Source: Pseudomonas floridensis (GTDB taxonomy: Bacteria > Pseudomonadota > Gammaproteobacteria > Pseudomonadales > Pseudomonadaceae). From it: a stretch of 64,000 nt of DNA. Under the pieces are notes generated by a model, which made no database searches, was not told the DNA's origin, and was given only the letters and a program-made list of their open reading frames with translations. Location of the stretch: the NCBI RefSeq assembly GCF_002087235.1, contig NZ_MUIO01000011.1, forward strand, positions 1-64,000. The letters run 5' to 3'. Position numbers and translations under genes: made by a program. Shown here in pieces: positions 9,181-16,597 of the stretch; positions within the stretch are counted from its first letter, which is position 1; each line of letters starts with the position of its first letter.

Positions 9181-10252
9181 CGGCGCTCTCCTGAGAATCC
9201 TGCTGGTCAGGCTGCTGGCTCTGATGCAGATGCGCACGCAGGGAATACTGGTCCTTACCGGTCTTGCTGTCGGGCTGGATAACGCCCTGAAACTGGGCAT
9301 TGTCCAGACTGCGGCAATCCTTGACGCGGGCGATCAGTGCGCTGGCCTTGGCACTCTGACCGGCGAATGCGACTTCGGCGCTGTCGCTGATTTCCAGATG
9401 CTCGATCCAGGTGTCGGACGGCAGGCAGGCCGTCAGCTCGCTGAGCAAGGCCGACAGCGGTGGCTGCGCCGCCTTGCGCCGCAACAGGTAATTGGCCGCG
9501 CCGCGAGTGTTGGTCAGTTGCTGACGCAGTTGCTGGACCTCGCTAACCTGCGCTTTTTGCGCCTTGACCTCGGCCTGCATCTGGTCGAGCAATTGCTGGC
9601 GGTCATTGAGCCAGAGCAACATGGTGCCCAGCAGCAAGCCCACCGCAAGCCAGAGCAGCCAGCGTTGCAGTCTATGGCCGGAGCGCGACTGCTGCGGACG
9701 CAACGGGGCTGGCAGCAAATCCACGCCCATGCGTGCATCGGGCGTACCGACGTCTACCGTGTCGGGCCGAAGGCCGAGCGCGGTGCACTCTTCCAGAATC
9801 GCATCGAGGCGCTTGCGCAGCACCGCCACCAGCGTGACCTGAATGAAACCGGCGTTGCGGCCTTCCTGACGGGCGACGAAGTACAGCTGTCCTGCATCGA
9901 ACGGCGTGAACCTGTCGAGTTCATAACCAATGACCGTCGACAGGTTGCGTGCCGCAGCGAGCGGCAATTGTAGGGTCTGCACCAGGACCAGGGACGATGG
10001 CAGGACAAGGATTTTCTGCGCGTCGACAGCGGACGCGGACACCGGCTCGACCAACGGCCAGACATACGTCTGCTCGACGGTCTCATGAACCAGCCATCGA
10101 CGCACACGCGGCGGCAGGCAGGCGCGCAGTTCCGCGCTCCACCATTGCCAGGCCTGCTGCCCCAGACTGCCACGCCATTGCTGGACGATCCGGTCGCGTA
10201 AAGCGATTACCGGTGCCAGACGTGCTGAAACGGATGCATTCATTCTTGCCAA
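9161..10252 (-). CDS. gspL: Type II secretion protein GspL
   Basis: This 363-residue bitopic membrane protein has an N-terminal cytoplasmic actin-like domain (about 1-195). A single membrane helix lies near residues 203-221 (LLWLAVGLLLGTMLLWL). A coiled coil (QMQAEVKAQKAQVSEVQQL) and a periplasmic domain follow. In T2SS, GspL recruits the ATPase GspE to the membrane and pairs with GspM. It overlaps gspK by 13 bases and gspM by 20. The extreme C-terminus is Gln/Ser/Asp-rich (SQQPDQQDSQESADASS), a tail of unknown use. Confidence 0.9.
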   Translation of the reverse strand: MARMNASVSARLAPVIALRDRIVQQWRGSLGQQAWQWWSAELRACLPPRVRRWLVHETVEQTYVWPLVEPVSASAVDAQKILVLPSSLVLVQTLQLPLAAARNLSTVIGYELDRFTPFDAGQLYFVARQEGRNAGFIQVTLVAVLRKRLDAILEECTALGLRPDTVDVGTPDARMGVDLLPAPLRPQQSRSGHRLQRWLLWLAVGLLLGTMLLWLNDRQQLLDQMQAEVKAQKAQVSEVQQLRQQLTNTRGAANYLLRRKAAQPPLSALLSELTACLPSDTWIEHLEISDSAEVAFAGQSAKASALIARVKDCRSLDNAQFQGVIQPDSKTGKDQYSLRAHLHQSQQPDQQDSQESADASSTQ

Positions 10253-10974
10253 CGCAATACCCGATAAGGCTGTGCGCTTCCCTCCGATGGGCTCAATAAA
10301 ACGATGGTCTGTAACAGGGCGACTACGCCGCCCGGCTGTTCTGCGCGGCTGTCGATGGCCAGTACCTCACCGGCATCGGCCCCCACCGCGCTCTGGTTCG
10401 GCAAGTTCAGTGCCCGACGCAACAACGCCGAAGCAAAAGCCGGATCGGGCCGGTCAAGCCCGCTCCATAATGTCACCTCCGGCAACAGCCGGGTGTATAA
10501 CGCCTGGGTCATGCCCGGCAACTGCCGGACTTCTTCCACGACCCGCAACGGCGCCTGACCGTCTTCGCGTTGCGCATCCAGCGTCTGCGCGATACTGCCG
10601 GCCAGGCTGCGGGACGCGCCGCATGCCTGTAACAGCCTGGCGATGTCAGCCGCCGGTGCACTGTTGAGATCCAGCTTGCCGCGCTCGCTGCGGATACTGA
10701 TTACCAGTTGCGTATCGTCAAACTTCAATGCCACCGGCCGACCATCCGCGACCCAGCGTTTGCGCTGGGTCGGGTCCAGCAATCCTTGCACGGCCATGTT
10801 CAGGCCACCTTCGGCGGCCAGCAGCGCCTGCGTATTCTGACGCAACCAGAGCGCCTGGCGACTTTCAAGCTGCACCCAGCCGGCCAGTCCGCCCAGCAGC
10901 AGGCTCAACAGGGCCAATACCCAGAGCACCACCAACAGCGCCACGCCCTGCTGACGCGTGTGAACATCACTCAC
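10240..10974 (-). CDS. gspK: Type II secretion minor pseudopilin GspK
   Basis: The 244-residue protein opens with a short basic leader and a class III prepilin segment QQGVALLVVLWVLALLSLLL. The residue at mature position +5 is not Glu, which is the known hallmark of GspK and lets it sit at the tip of the pseudopilus. The large globular domain follows (LDLNSAPAADIARLLQACG, a helix-hairpin-helix-like repeat region). It overlaps gspJ by 4 bases and gspL by 13. The prepilin peptidase that should process it is not encoded in this window. Confidence 0.9.
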   Translation of the reverse strand: MSDVHTRQQGVALLVVLWVLALLSLLLGGLAGWVQLESRQALWLRQNTQALLAAEGGLNMAVQGLLDPTQRKRWVADGRPVALKFDDTQLVISIRSERGKLDLNSAPAADIARLLQACGASRSLAGSIAQTLDAQREDGQAPLRVVEEVRQLPGMTQALYTRLLPEVTLWSGLDRPDPAFASALLRRALNLPNQSAVGADAGEVLAIDSRAEQPGGVVALLQTIVLLSPSEGSAQPYRVLRWQE

Positions 10975-11603
10975 TGGCCACCCGCCCCACCCGAAAGGTC
11001 CAGGCGCAGGGCTACCACTTCGCTGACCCAGGCAATCGATCCCTTGACCTTCGCATCGATGCGTACCGCGCCAGGCAGTCGTGTCGGCCAGGGCCAGTCA
11101 TCCAGCCATCCGGTCGGCTTGCCTTTCGGAGTCAGGCCGCGATAGCTGAAACTCAGCGTATCCACGTTATGCAACAACACCTGCGGCTCGCCCCAAGGCT
11201 GCAGCGTGATGCCGTTGGACGACGTGTGAATCCGCTCGAACGTCACCTGCAGATCGCGCTTACCCTCAGGCCCCTTCAACTCAAGGGTGTGCAGTTGAAT
11301 GCCACCGCCCAACTCGCCCGGCAGAGTGGCCACGAACCGCACGCGCTGCGCCGAGCCTTCGAAAAAGCCACTGTTGGCGTCATCTTCGGCGGAGGTGTCC
11401 AGCGGCAATGCCTGACTGATGGATGATCGCAGAAACGCTTGCGCGGCACGCATCTCATCCAGCCCCACGGTGTAGCGTTCGGCCTTGAGCACCGCCCGAT
11501 TGGCGCCCAGCAAGGCCCCGGCGACCAGCACCAGCAGTACACCCAGCAAACTGATCACCAGCAGAACTTCCAGCAAGGTGAAGCCGCGCTGTGTGCGCCT
11601 CAA
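10971..11603 (-). CDS. gspJ: Type II secretion minor pseudopilin GspJ
   Basis: The 210-residue protein starts MRRTQRGFTLLEVLLVISLLG, a textbook prepilin leader with cleavage after Gly and Glu at +5. It continues with a helical hydrophobic stalk and a beta-rich head domain. GspJ joins GspI and GspK in the tip complex of the pseudopilus. It overlaps gspI and gspK by 4 bases each, consistent with translational coupling. Confidence 0.92.
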   Translation of the reverse strand: MRRTQRGFTLLEVLLVISLLGVLLVLVAGALLGANRAVLKAERYTVGLDEMRAAQAFLRSSISQALPLDTSAEDDANSGFFEGSAQRVRFVATLPGELGGGIQLHTLELKGPEGKRDLQVTFERIHTSSNGITLQPWGEPQVLLHNVDTLSFSYRGLTPKGKPTGWLDDWPWPTRLPGAVRIDAKVKGSIAWVSEVVALRLDLSGGAGGQ

Positions 11604-11971
11604 GACCCGGCACCTGTTACTGCACCGCGCAGCCGCAATGTGCTGAATTGCACGCGGCGCTGATGCTCCTCAAGCGTCAGATCGAGGCGAAACAGCCTGG
11701 CCTGATCGTTACTGCCCGACACTTGGCGGATGTTCAGATTCCAGTCGATACCGGCCACCCGCCCCTGTCGCGAACCACTTTCCAACGGCCCGCTGCTTTC
11801 CTGATCGAATACCGTACGCGCCGCATGGCTCAAACGGTCACTGCGTGACACCTGCTGCAACGAACGCGCGCTTTGTCCAAACGCCACCAGGAGAACGCCG
11901 CTGCAGACCGCCATGACGGTCAGCGCGGCAAGCATTTCCAGCAGCGTGAACCCCGACTGCGACGCTTTCAT
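11600..11971 (-). CDS. gspI: Type II secretion minor pseudopilin GspI
   Basis: The 123-residue protein has a short leader MKASQSG, then FTLLEMLAALTVMAV with Glu at mature +5. The length and the position between gspH and gspJ match GspI, which nucleates the pseudopilus tip. Its start codon shares one base with the gspH stop (TAATG), and its end overlaps gspJ by 4 bases. Confidence 0.9.
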   Translation of the reverse strand: MKASQSGFTLLEMLAALTVMAVCSGVLLVAFGQSARSLQQVSRSDRLSHAARTVFDQESSGPLESGSRQGRVAGIDWNLNIRQVSGSNDQARLFRLDLTLEEHQRRVQFSTLRLRGAVTGAGS

Positions 11972-12405
11972 TAAAGGGCACGCACCTGGACGCTGCCCGT
12001 GAGCCAGCCAATGTCGATACGCCAGCGCCGGTCGCCGTCCGCCACCAAAACGTTGCCGCCACTCGAGCCGCCGTCGGGGTAGAACTCCACGGACGACCCC
12101 AGATCGGACGCGGTCTGCATCGTCACCTGTAAATGTTCAGGCCAGTGCTGCACCCGTTTCCCCGGTGCCTTGAACGTCAGACGACGCAGATCGAATTCAG
12201 TCCGCGCCGGTTGACCGGTCACGATGGCTTTCACCCGCGTTGCACGCAATGCTTCTACCATGTCGCCCACCGCCCGACGTTCGCTGGCGGTGCTCAACCC
12301 TTGCTGCAGACCGAATCCCACCAGACCGACAGCGATGCTCATCAACACCAGCACCACCAGCATTTCCATCAGGGTGAAACCACGGTGTGCAGCAGGCATC
12401 TTCAT
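11971..12405 (-). CDS. gspH: Type II secretion minor pseudopilin GspH
   Basis: The 144-residue protein has the prepilin leader MKMPAAHRG followed by FTLMEMLVVLVLMSIAVG with Glu at +5, and a small head domain. The order G-H-I-J-K supports GspH, the minor pseudopilin beneath the tip. Only 8 bases separate it from gspG. Confidence 0.9.
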   Translation of the reverse strand: MKMPAAHRGFTLMEMLVVLVLMSIAVGLVGFGLQQGLSTASERRAVGDMVEALRATRVKAIVTGQPARTEFDLRRLTFKAPGKRVQHWPEHLQVTMQTASDLGSSVEFYPDGGSSGGNVLVADGDRRWRIDIGWLTGSVQVRAL

Positions 12406-12413
12406 ACCGGCAT

Positions 12414-12845
12414 TTACTCCCAGTTGCCAAGGTCGGCGCTGTAACCCTCACCACCTGGCTGACCGTCCTGACCGTAGAAAATCAGGTCAAAGCTGCCGTG
12501 TTGGCCAGGAAAGCGATAGCCGAACGCATGGCCGAACGGATCCTTGAGGTCCGAAGGCTTGGCGTAAGGCCCATTCCAGCCAGCAGCGTTGCCGGGCTTG
12601 TCGGTCAATTGCTGCAACGTCTTGGGTGGAGAGCCGACGTCCAGCGCATAGCTCTCGATCTTCATGCCCAGGCTGGCCAGTTGCGCCTTGCCCGCACCAT
12701 ATTTGCCCTTGTCGACGTTGCCGCCCACCTGACGCACGACGATGGTCGCCACAATGCCCAGCAGCACGATCACCGCGAGCATTTCCAGCAAGGTGAAGCC
12801 GCCCTGTCGGCGTGCGTGGGTGAAGCGTTTACGGCTAAAGCTCAT
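12414..12845 (-). CDS. gspG: Type II secretion major pseudopilin GspG
   Basis: The protein has 143 residues from the ATG at 12845, which has a Shine-Dalgarno AAGGAA about 9 bases upstream. An ATG at 12866 would add seven residues and lacks a ribosome site. The leader ends RRQGG, then FTLLEMLAVIVLLGIVATIV. The C-terminal region LTDKPGNAAGWNGPYAKPSD and GYRFPGQHG is the conserved calcium-site region of GspG. It polymerises into the pseudopilus that pushes substrates through GspD. The gene lies 25 bases after gspF. Confidence 0.94.
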   Translation of the reverse strand: MSFSRKRFTHARRQGGFTLLEMLAVIVLLGIVATIVVRQVGGNVDKGKYGAGKAQLASLGMKIESYALDVGSPPKTLQQLTDKPGNAAGWNGPYAKPSDLKDPFGHAFGYRFPGQHGSFDLIFYGQDGQPGGEGYSADLGNWE

Positions 12846-12870
12846 CGGGATGGTTTCCTTGTTCATGAAT

Positions 12871-14073
12871 TCAGATATTGCTGGTCAGGCTCATCAGCGG
12901 CAGCATAATCGCCAGCATGATCACCGCGACCATGCCCGCCATTACCACCGTCAACGCCGGGACCAGTGCAGCGAGCATGCGATCGATGCCGCGCTTGGCC
13001 TCGACATCGAATACGTCGGCAACCTTGAGCAGCATGCTGTCCAGCTCGCCGGCCTGCTCGCCGACTTCGATCATCTGCAGTGCCAGATCAGGCAGCAGCG
13101 GCTCGGCACCAAAAGCGCTGGCCAGCGTACCGCCGCCTTTCACTGATTCGGCGGCCTGCCCGACCTGAGCCTGCAACGCGCGGTTGGTGCAGACCTGACG
13201 TGCGATCACCAGCGCCTGCAGCAAGGCAACGCCGTTGCTCAACAGCGTGCCCAGCGTGCGAGTCAGACGAGCTGCCTCGATGCGTTGCAACAGCGGACCG
13301 ATGACCCGGATGCCCAGTACGCGACGATCATGACGCTCGCGTCGCTGCGGGTCGCGCATGCTGATCACCAGCACCCAGATCAGTGCGATCAGACCGGCGA
13401 AGACGGCCAGTCCGTAGTCGCCGAGAAATTGCCCAAGGTCGAGAATAACCTCGGTGATCAACGGAATCGGCACACCGAGGTCCTTGAAGATCGGTACGAA
13501 CTGCGGCACCACATACGCCAGCAGCAACGCCAGCGAACCGAGCACGCCCACGACCAGAAACGCCGGGTAGATCAGCGCATTGATCACCTCGCCACGCAGC
13601 AACTGACTGCGTTCCAGGTAATCGCTCAACTGCCGCAAGGTGCTTTCCAGAGCGCCACCGGCTTCACCGGCTCGTACCATGCTTATATACAGCGGTGAAA
13701 ACTGGCTGCCCTCTTCTTCCAGCGCTACAGACAATGGTTTACCGGCCTTGACCTGTTCGCGAATGCGTTCGATCAGTGCCCTGGTCTGTGGTTGTCCAGG
13801 CTGTTTGAGCAGAATTCCAAGCGATCGTTCCAACGGTTGCCCGGCGCCCAGCAAGGTCGCAAGCTGCTGGGTAAAGCTCACCAACGCTGCGCCATTGAGC
13901 AGGCCGCTGCCCAGCGCACGGCGCAGGCCGCCGAGCCCTGCGCTGTCCACCTGGAGAACCATCAGGCCACGTTTTTGCAAGGCCGCAACGGCAGCTTCCT
14001 GGTCCCGAGCTTCCAGGGTGCCGTTCTGCTGTGCGCCTTGTGTATCCAGCGCGCGGTATTTGAACAGACTCAT
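12871..14073 (-). CDS. gspF: Type II secretion inner-membrane protein GspF
   Basis: This 400-residue polytopic protein has two related cytoplasmic helical domains (about 65-190 and 270-390, for example SFTQQLATLLGAGQPLERSL and RLTRTLGTLLSNGVALLQAL). Membrane helices lie near residues 165-190, 215-240 and 370-395. GspF is the platform that couples GspE ATP hydrolysis to pseudopilin assembly. The start overlaps the gspE stop by 4 bases (ATGA). Confidence 0.95.
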   Translation of the reverse strand: MSLFKYRALDTQGAQQNGTLEARDQEAAVAALQKRGLMVLQVDSAGLGGLRRALGSGLLNGAALVSFTQQLATLLGAGQPLERSLGILLKQPGQPQTRALIERIREQVKAGKPLSVALEEEGSQFSPLYISMVRAGEAGGALESTLRQLSDYLERSQLLRGEVINALIYPAFLVVGVLGSLALLLAYVVPQFVPIFKDLGVPIPLITEVILDLGQFLGDYGLAVFAGLIALIWVLVISMRDPQRRERHDRRVLGIRVIGPLLQRIEAARLTRTLGTLLSNGVALLQALVIARQVCTNRALQAQVGQAAESVKGGGTLASAFGAEPLLPDLALQMIEVGEQAGELDSMLLKVADVFDVEAKRGIDRMLAALVPALTVVMAGMVAVIMLAIMLPLMSLTSNI

Positions 14074-15794
14074 GTGCCCTCACCCCGCGTGACGCGCAGC
14101 ACTTCTTCCAGCGACGTGACGCCAGCGACCGCCTGACGCAGGCCCTCTTCATGCAGGGTTCGCAGACCGCCGCGACGAGCTGCCTCTTCCAGCGTTGACG
14201 CATCGGCGTGACGCATCAACAAACTGCGCAGTTCTTCGTTCATGACCAGCAGTTCAGTGATCGCACTGCGTCCGCGGTAACCGCCGCCCGGCGCATCGGC
14301 GCGCGGCCGGTACAGGCGAATCGGGCGTTCGTCGGTAAAACGTTCGAGACCGTGCTCTGCGACCAGTTCCGGCGGTGCCTCGAAGGCCTCGCGCGTTTCC
14401 GGATCGAGGCGACGGACCAGACGCTGCGCCAGAATGCCGTTCACCGTCGAGGCGATCAGGTAACTTTCCACGCCCATGTCCAGAAGACGCGTGATACTCG
14501 CCGCCGCACTGTTGGTGTGCAGGGTCGACAGCACCAGGTGACCCGTCAGCGACGATTGAATGGCAATGCGACAGGTTTCCAGGTCGCGCATCTCACCAAT
14601 CATGATGACGTCCGGGTCTTGACGCACGATGGAGCGCAAGGCGCCAGCGAAGTCCAGACCGATGGAGGGCTTGACCTGAATCTGGTTGATGCCTTCAAGC
14701 TGGTATTCCACCGGGTCCTCGACCGTGATGATCTTGCGCTCGGCGGTGTTGAGTCGCGACAGCGCCGTATATAGCGTGGTGGTCTTGCCGGAGCCGGTGG
14801 GGCCGGTGACCAGCAAAATGCCGTGGGGCCGCTCAAGCACATCGAGAAAATGATCCAGGCGTTCGCCGTCGAAACCCAGGCTGGGGAAATCGAAGTCAAT
14901 GGTCTGACGATCCAGCAGACGCATAACCACCGATTCGCCAAAACTGGTCGGCACGGTTGAAACCCGCAAGTCCAGCTCCTTACCCTGGATGCGCAGCATG
15001 ATCCGTCCGTCCTGGGGCAGACGGCGTTCGGCGATGTCCAGGCGGGCCATGATCTTGACGCGGGAAATCACCGCGGCCGACGAACTGGACGGCGGCGCTT
15101 CGGCTTCGTGCAGCACACCATCGATGCGATAACGCACTTTGAGCTGGCTTTCGAACGGTTCTATATGAATGTCGGAAGCGCGCTGCTCGACAGCGCGCTG
15201 CAGAATCAGGTTGACCAGACGAATGACCGGCGCTTCGGACGCCAGGTCCTTGAGGTGTTCGATGTCCTCCAGCGAGCCACCCTCGTCATCAAGGTTCTCG
15301 ATCAGCGTACCCATGGCCGAGCGTCCCTGACCGTAGTAGCGCTCGATCAGAGTTTCCACTTCATTGCGCGGTCCGATCGCCAATTGCACCGACGCTTCAC
15401 AGGCGTAGGCGATGGCCTGAAACGGGTACAACACGGCAGGGTTGGCGCTCAACACCTGCACACCCTCTTCACTCCATCCCACCGGCACCACTTGATAATG
15501 ACGCATGAAGCGTTCGGTCAGTGGCGGCAACGGATCAAGAAGCGGCGGCAGTGCCTCCGCCATTAATAGAGGCGCCTGCAGCAGCGCGGCCCAGGCTCGC
15601 GCCAGTTCGAATTCCGACACCAGTCCAAGGCGCGTCAGCAAGCCGAGCAATCCGGTGCCTTCGGATTCCTGCTGCAAACGCTGTGCACGCTCCAGATCCT
15701 GCGGCTTGAGGCCGGCATTTTGCGTCAGCCAGGCACACACCTGCCCTGCGTCAGGAATCAGTATCTGGGTAGCATCAACGGGGAGTGGCTGCAT
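14070..15794 (-). CDS. gspE: Type II secretion ATPase GspE
   Basis: The 574-residue secretion ATPase powers pseudopilus assembly at the cytoplasmic face. N-terminal domains (about 1-190) are followed by the RecA-like core with Walker A GPTGSGKT (331-338), an Asp box VEDPVEYQ, Walker B IMIGEMRDLET and a His box STLHTNSAA. The usual zinc-binding tetracysteine between core and C-terminus (two CxxC pairs) is absent: the region reads RRLDPETREAF through RPRADAPGGGYRGR with no cysteine. It is the first gene of the gsp operon. The Shine-Dalgarno signal is weak. Confidence 0.95.
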   Translation of the reverse strand: MQPLPVDATQILIPDAGQVCAWLTQNAGLKPQDLERAQRLQQESEGTGLLGLLTRLGLVSEFELARAWAALLQAPLLMAEALPPLLDPLPPLTERFMRHYQVVPVGWSEEGVQVLSANPAVLYPFQAIAYACEASVQLAIGPRNEVETLIERYYGQGRSAMGTLIENLDDEGGSLEDIEHLKDLASEAPVIRLVNLILQRAVEQRASDIHIEPFESQLKVRYRIDGVLHEAEAPPSSSSAAVISRVKIMARLDIAERRLPQDGRIMLRIQGKELDLRVSTVPTSFGESVVMRLLDRQTIDFDFPSLGFDGERLDHFLDVLERPHGILLVTGPTGSGKTTTLYTALSRLNTAERKIITVEDPVEYQLEGINQIQVKPSIGLDFAGALRSIVRQDPDVIMIGEMRDLETCRIAIQSSLTGHLVLSTLHTNSAAASITRLLDMGVESYLIASTVNGILAQRLVRRLDPETREAFEAPPELVAEHGLERFTDERPIRLYRPRADAPGGGYRGRSAITELLVMNEELRSLLMRHADASTLEEAARRGGLRTLHEEGLRQAVAGVTSLEEVLRVTRGEGT

Positions 15795-15828
15795 GGGCGA
15801 GGACGTCTACTGCTCGGAGGGACAGGTT

Positions 15829-15869
15829 CACGGCCCTTACCCGCCTCGAAAGGTCAGGCAAGGGCCGTG
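15829..15869. promoter_or_regulatory. Strong hairpin between small exported protein gene and gspE
   Basis: A perfect 10-bp stem, CACGGCCCTT / AAGGGCCGTG, encloses a further 4-bp stem (GCCT / AGGC). It lies in the 93-base gap between the small upstream gene and gspE. There is no T-run on either strand, so an attenuator, RNA-processing site or transcript-stabilising element is as likely as a terminator. Confidence 0.5.
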
Positions 15870-15887
15870 GTCAGAAGCATCAAACGG

Positions 15888-16115
15888 TCAGTTTGACTGT
15901 TTCTGAGGCGTTGCGTTCTGTGGACGGCCACCTTTTGTGGTTTCGGTCTTCTGCGACTGCGCCTTCTGCGCCGCTTTCGCGTCGGTGGCCTGGGTCATAA
16001 CGGTCGAATCGCTGGCACCCGACGTCGCATCGGCGTCGGTCGCTTCAGCAGCCAATACCGCACCGCTCAATGCCAGACCCGCAATAACACCTGCCGCCAT
16101 ACTGGACAACTTCAT
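15888..16115 (-). CDS. Small exported protein of unknown function
   Basis: This 75-residue reading frame has a strong ribosome site (AGGAG, 8 bases before ATG) and a clear Sec signal peptide, MKLSSMAAGVIAGLALSGAV, with cleavage near AFter-Ala positions 22-23 (LAA). The mature part, about 52 residues, is Ala/Thr/Gln/Lys-rich, has no cysteine and looks disordered. I do not recognise it. It lies upstream of gspE on the same strand, separated by a hairpin, so it may be read into the T2SS operon. A periplasmic or secreted role is inferred from the signal peptide only. Confidence 0.75.
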   Translation of the reverse strand: MKLSSMAAGVIAGLALSGAVLAAEATDADATSGASDSTVMTQATDAKAAQKAQSQKTETTKGGRPQNATPQKQSN

Positions 16116-16324
16116 AACAATTACTCCTAGGGATAAAACAATAAGCCCACACTGAGGAGGGCCATAAGAAACACTAAAAAGAGAAAAACCAGAAAGCCAC
16201 TACTTAAACTGATCGAGACAACCTGGCACGCCTGAAAAATCCTAAACCCATCGACCAGTAGGTTTAAGAAGAGTTCCTGATCTGTAACGAAAAAAGACCA
16301 AATTGAAGAAAAATACGCTTTTGT

Positions 16325-16354
16325 TTGACATTTATGCCCGGTTTTAGACTTAAT
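16325..16354 (+). promoter_or_regulatory. Candidate sigma-70 promoter for the beta-glucosidase gene
   Basis: A perfect TTGACA (16325-16330) is followed 18 bases later by CTTAAT (4 of 6 matches to the -10 consensus). Immediately downstream is an imperfect palindrome TGTAACGCTTTACG (16355-16368) resembling LacI/GalR-family operators, except that the centre is GC and not CG. Both are read by eye. Confidence 0.35.
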
Positions 16355-16529
16355 TGTAACGCTTTACGAGTTCAAAGTGCCATCAAATAGTAGCCTTATG
16401 ATCTCACTCCGCACAATAAAAAACATAATAAATAAAACCCGGAAACTTGTTTAAACACCCCACCTATCGCCTCCCGGACACGCGGGATAAATCGCGATAA
16501 CGGGTCACTGTTACCTGAAGAAAAGATAA

Positions 16530-16558
16530 CAGGCGAGCGCTCTATAAGCACTCGCCTG
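16530..16558 (+). promoter_or_regulatory. Leader hairpin upstream of the beta-glucosidase start
   Basis: An 8-bp stem CAGGCGAG / CTCGCCTG, a 1x1 mismatch and a further GCT / AGC stem close a 5-base loop. The element ends about 40 bases before the ATG at 16598. No T-run follows, so it is more likely a structured 5' leader than a terminator. Confidence 0.5.
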
Positions 16559-16597
16559 CGGGCAAACTTCTTAATTGCAAAGTCGTTGGAGAGCCGT

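Larger units (their letters stand above)
16116..16597. other. AT-rich intergenic region with divergent promoters
   Basis: This 482-base region separates the small exported protein gene (minus) from the beta-glucosidase gene (plus). It is clearly more AT-rich than its flanks and holds no convincing gene. It contains a candidate promoter, a palindrome and a leader hairpin, listed separately. Confidence 0.7.
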
